Source: an uncultured Bacillota bacterium (GTDB lineage: Bacteria > Bacillota > Clostridia > Peptostreptococcales > Anaerovoracaceae). From it: a stretch of 64,000 nt of DNA. The position numbers and the translations under genes are program-made. Positions 61,522 to 64,000 of the stretch are shown here, piece by piece; the first letter of the stretch is position 1; every line of letters begins with the position of its first letter. Location: positions 1 through 64,000 of the forward strand of contig CAKMKG010000005.1 in the NCBI GenBank assembly GCA_927441425.1, written 5' to 3'. The notes beneath the pieces are model-generated. The model ran no database searches and was not told where the DNA came from. It saw only the letters and a program-made list of their open reading frames with translations.

Positions 61522-62388
61522 TTATGATTCTAAAGGATTGGTAGGGTTAACAGAATTCTTTCTCGATCTGTCCCATTCTACTACACGGGTTTGTGCAACC
61601 AGATCATGCGCTGTTTTATGGTCGTCTGTTACACAGCCCCAAATAAATGAGCCAAGATTCAAGAAGCCCGAAAGCAATGAGTTTGCGATGCATTTGATGA
61701 CCAATTCCCTTAAAAATGCATCCAGAAATCTTATTTTGCCTCCATTGATTTTTACCACGCGCATGTTCAGGATCCATTTTCCCGGCGTGTAACCGTTGGT
61801 TGCCCAGATGAAAATAGTCGTAAACAGGTTAAAGGCGCCAAAGAGCATCACAATGATGATTATATTTGCGAAAGCAAATCTCGATGCAGGCCCCCCCATC
61901 GTTATCATTTGATTTCCCATGTGCCCTATATTTGAAGTTACATAATGGACCTGCTCGGAGGAAGTTCTCACCATATAAAGAAAGGGAGCAAACAGAGCAA
62001 CCATACCTCCTATGACCACAACCCCCAGCAGGAGGCTGTCAATGATATAAGCACCCAGTCTACGAGACATAGGCGCCAGCTTCTCGATTTCTACTTTACG
62101 ATCCGGTTCGATTACCTTGTCAAAAATCTTACTCGTCTTCTCGTTAATATTCCTTTGAAAATCCGTATACTCTCTCCCACCCTTGGCTCCAACTCCATCC
62201 TCCAGGATTGTTCGAGCGATTTTCGCCGGTGAGCCTATCTCTTTCGCTATCTCCTCTTCGGTTTTTCCGTCCGCAGCACTGTTATCAAAGATATCTCCGT
62301 AATCTGAAGTGATTTCTCTGATATCCGACTCCGAAAGCCTGCCATCCAAAGCATTTTTCAGCTCATTTAAAAACTCAATTTTGTTCAT
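61522..62388 (-). CDS. DUF1700 (HAAS) plus RDD membrane protein
   Basis: A 288-residue protein. Residues about 1-65 form the HAAS/DUF1700 helical domain (KIEFLNELKNALDGRLSESDIREITSDYGDIFDNSAADGKTEEEIAKEIGSPAKIARTIL). After a linker, an RDD-family membrane region (about 105-285) has LGAYIIDSLLLGVVVIGGMVALF, IIIVMLFGAFNLFTTIFIWATNGYTPGKWILNMRVV and a C-terminal ELVIKCIANSLLSGFL segment. Start at 62388 (MNKIEFL) has GGAGGG upstream. The HAAS domain is often paired with PadR and may act as its co-regulator; the fusion to an RDD domain is less usual. Confidence 0.85.
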   Translation of the reverse strand: MNKIEFLNELKNALDGRLSESDIREITSDYGDIFDNSAADGKTEEEIAKEIGSPAKIARTILEDGVGAKGGREYTDFQRNINEKTSKIFDKVIEPDRKVEIEKLAPMSRRLGAYIIDSLLLGVVVIGGMVALFAPFLYMVRTSSEQVHYVTSNIGHMGNQMITMGGPASRFAFANIIIIVMLFGAFNLFTTIFIWATNGYTPGKWILNMRVVKINGGKIRFLDAFLRELVIKCIANSLLSGFLNLGSFIWGCVTDDHKTAHDLVAQTRVVEWDRSRKNSVNPTNPLES

Positions 62389-62422
62389 ACTACCCTCCAA
62401 TTATTATTCATCTTTATCCCCA

Positions 62423-62498
62423 ACTATTGTTTGTAAAATAGTAGTTTTGTCAAGATAATATCATACTATTGTTTATTGAGCAATAGTATGATACTATT
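62423..62498 (-). promoter_or_regulatory. Repeated ACTATT/AATAGT operators (probable PadR sites)
   Basis: ACTATT (62423-62428), 8 bp, AATAGT (62437-62442) form one site. A perfect 13-bp inverted repeat (62459-62471 and 62481-62493) contains a second pair with 11-bp spacing, and a third half-site lies at 62493-62498. A minus-strand TTGACA lies between them at 62453-62448. The location, directly before the DUF1700/PadR operon, fits repressor operators. The large palindrome followed by T-rich plus-strand sequence can also form a hairpin. Confidence 0.6.
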
Positions 62499-62508
62499 TT
62501 TTTTATTT

Positions 62509-63234
62509 TCAAAGCCTGATTGTTACCGACTCTCCGATCGTCATGCTATCTGTTGTAACATTGCAGTCGTAGGCTAGTAGGACAACTCCCTTATTATATG
62601 CTTCCCGAAGCGCCTCTCCAAACGCCCCATGAGTTTCATCATTTGGCTCAAAAAAGGATACCCCCTTCATTTGAATCACAAATATTACATAGGTTCCAAA
62701 GCCCCGGTCAAGAGCATGGCACAGCTCTTTGATATGCTTGACTCCCCGCTCGGTTGGAGCATCCGGAAATCGGACGATACCATTCTCCTCCAATGTAACA
62801 CCCTTCACTTCAATCAATGCCTTGCGTCCCTTTCCATCCTCCACAAAAAAATCAAACCTGGATGCACCGTAGGTCATTTCAGGTTTGATTCGAATCAACG
62901 GATACGCAAGTCCGGGCAGGAGGATGCTGCCGTCGGCAAGGGCCTCCCCCACAGCCCGATTGGGCGCCTGGGAGTCTATATTCACCAGCCGAACAGCCGG
63001 TTTTGTTCCGGAGACTTTCTTTTCAACAGTCACCAGAGAATACCGGGTTTTTCTCGTCTTCCGTTCCTCTCCATGGTCCTCAAGGAAAATCCTCACCCCA
63101 TCATATAAGAGTTCTTTGCATCTTCCCGTATTCTTGACATGGATTGTCTGTGTCTCCCCGTCTATGATCGCATTTGCAATAAAACGGTTCGGTCTTGAAA
63201 CAAAAACCGCTTCTTTCGTTTTTTTATAATTCAT
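62509..63234 (-). CDS. sfsA: SfsA family DNA/RNA-binding nuclease-like protein
   Basis: A 241-residue protein with the family order: FVSRPNRFIANAIIDGETQTIHVKNTGRCKELL, KTRYSLVTVEKKV, VNIDSQAPNRAVGEAL, YGASRFDFFVEDGKGRKALIEVKGVTLEENGIVRFPDAPTERGVKHIKEL, and HDxEVK-like nuclease-type residues in the RFDFF...EVKGVT stretch. SfsA was first seen to stimulate maltose genes in E. coli; nuclease activity is proposed. Normal length. It follows a gene of unknown function by 23 bp. Confidence 0.92.
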   Translation of the reverse strand: MNYKKTKEAVFVSRPNRFIANAIIDGETQTIHVKNTGRCKELLYDGVRIFLEDHGEERKTRKTRYSLVTVEKKVSGTKPAVRLVNIDSQAPNRAVGEALADGSILLPGLAYPLIRIKPEMTYGASRFDFFVEDGKGRKALIEVKGVTLEENGIVRFPDAPTERGVKHIKELCHALDRGFGTYVIFVIQMKGVSFFEPNDETHGAFGEALREAYNKGVVLLAYDCNVTTDSMTIGESVTIRL

Positions 63235-63257
63235 CCTGTTGTTCTGCTCCTTTTATC

Positions 63258-63830
63258 CTAAATGTCAAACTGTTTGATCATGCCTGCGGCCATAACATCC
63301 GCCATCGCCAGGGCTTGCTCCTCGATCATATCAAATAGAATGACATCTTTGGTATATTCTCCCGACAATCTGGCCATTAACGCATCCGTCAACATTCTCA
63401 GGTGGTCGTACATAAGATTTCTCCACTCATCCTCCGCCCAGCGGGGATTGATACCGGCCAGGAATGCCGCAATCTGGTCTGCATTACGATACCATAGTTT
63501 CGAATACTGTTCCACCGCCTTGGTATTCCCTTGTTTTGCGTTGCTTACAATGGAGGCCGCAATGGTCAAGTGCTCCTCCAACAAACTCCGGAAGGTCTCT
63601 GCCTTTTGTTTTCCGTAAAAGATTTCCAATACCTTTGCAAAGTCCAACGGATTCCGAAGCAGCCGGCTTGTTGTTGCTTCCAAATCTGTAAGTTCCTCCA
63701 AAGAGCTGATGAGAAACAGCCTTGTCCAAACAACATGCTGTTCCCATAGCTTCCGAAGCTCGTTCATCAGATTCAGCTGCCCATAATTTATAGCGTTATA
63801 CTTCCATTTATTACCTGTCACATCATACAT
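63258..63830 (-). CDS. Conserved helical protein of unknown function
   Basis: A 190-residue, all-helical soluble protein. Visible segments: NELRKLWEQHVVWTRLFLISS, RLLRNPLDFAKVLEIFYG, FRSLLEEHLTIAASIVSNAKQGNT, KLWYRNADQIAAFLAGINPRW, WRNLMYDHLRMLTDALMARL and ILFDMIEEQALAMADVMAAGMI. Repeated His/Glu pairs on the helices (LEEHLTIA, YDHLRM) could bind a metal as in four-helix bundles, but this is speculation. Similar proteins in Firmicutes carry misleading names; I give none. Start at 63830 (MYDVTG) with AAGGAG 9 nt upstream; three earlier codons are too close to that site. Confidence 0.65.
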   Translation of the reverse strand: MYDVTGNKWKYNAINYGQLNLMNELRKLWEQHVVWTRLFLISSLEELTDLEATTSRLLRNPLDFAKVLEIFYGKQKAETFRSLLEEHLTIAASIVSNAKQGNTKAVEQYSKLWYRNADQIAAFLAGINPRWAEDEWRNLMYDHLRMLTDALMARLSGEYTKDVILFDMIEEQALAMADVMAAGMIKQFDI

Positions 63831-63904
63831 AGTACACATCTCCTTGTAGATAAATTCTCATTACATGATATGCAATATGTTTTACTTTCAGACTTGTCTT
63901 CCCC

Positions 63905-64000
63905 TTATTTTACACGGAAGTTACGGGGAGCCAAACGATAGACGAGGGTGAGTCCGATTATGATATACGTCACAGTGGCTCCGATTACAACCAAGGTGAA
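63905..64000 (-). CDS. C-terminal end of a membrane protein (partial)
   Basis: Only the last 31 residues lie in the window: a hydrophobic helix (FTLVVIGATVTYIIIGLTLVY) followed by a short positively charged tail (RLAPRNFRVK) and a TAA stop. Positive tail inside suggests N-out/C-in for the last helix. The rest of the gene lies beyond base 64000; the family cannot be named. Confidence 0.5.
   Translation of the reverse strand, partial: FTLVVIGATVTYIIIGLTLVYRLAPRNFRVK

Overview
The window is bacterial chromosome from a spore-forming, low-to-moderate GC Firmicute, most likely a Clostridia-class anaerobe. The reasons are a Firmicutes-type division/cell-wall (dcw) cluster with two DUF881 genes and a small basic protein between ftsQ and ftsZ, a SpoVD/FtsI-type PBP with a PASTA domain, a MurE with the meso-DAP motif DNPR, strong Shine-Dalgarno sites with some GTG/TTG starts, and an indolepyruvate:ferredoxin oxidoreductase (amino-acid fermentation). 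The exact genus is not determinable by reading. Almost all genes lie on the minus strand.

Layout: (1) 1-3.9 kb: an ABC-transporter ATPase/FtsX permease pair with its TetR regulator. The first ~167 bases are a chimera: a GC-rich foreign fragment joined to an inverted copy of part of the ATPase gene. (2) 3.9-8.7 kb: a DUF1906 protein, a berberine-bridge-type flavoenzyme, and a small stress-type group (LapA-like, lmo0937-like, CsbD, baeRF3-like), with a sigma-B-like promoter. (3) 8.8-22.1 kb: a secreted carbohydrate-degradation locus. It encodes a propeller-rhodanese lipoprotein, a 2022-residue GH3 protein, a GH10 xylanase, a cohesin-SLH surface anchor and a CBM-like protein. The two enzymes and the CBM-like protein each carry a cohesin, FIVAR-type helical units and a C-terminal dockerin, so the locus looks like a compact surface-attached xylanolytic assembly. 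(4) 22.3-24.7 kb: an alpha/beta hydrolase with its TetR regulator, then a tRNA operon (Asn-Leu-fMet) followed by tRNA-derived remnants. (5) 24.8-35.3 kb: iorB, iorA, a TPR protein, two radical SAM proteins, argS, DUF523 and mutS2. (6) 35.4-57.6 kb: zapA, pheT, pheS, an SpoU methyltransferase, ftsZ, sbp, two DUF881 genes, ftsQ, murA, murG, ftsW, murD, mraY, murF, murE, a PBP, ftsL, rsmH and mraZ. The promoter upstream of mraZ overlaps four GTGG-type direct repeats, as expected of an MraZ autoregulatory box. A 303-bp gap between ftsL and the PBP gene can fold into several perfect helices including a pseudoknot, and is the best candidate for an undescribed regulatory RNA. (7) 57.8-64 kb: an ECF sigma/anti-sigma/membrane-protein operon, a plus-strand Cys/Gly-rich protein of unknown function, a PadR/DUF1700-RDD operon with repeated operators, sfsA, a helical protein of unknown function and a truncated membrane-protein end.

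Working together: region 3 would break down xylan at the cell surface, with the lipoprotein and GH enzymes exported and the SLH protein tying dockerin-bearing proteins to the wall. Regions 4-6 are mostly conserved housekeeping functions (peptidoglycan synthesis, division, tRNA charging, aromatic amino-acid fermentation). Domain names are recognised by eye from motifs; no database search was run.
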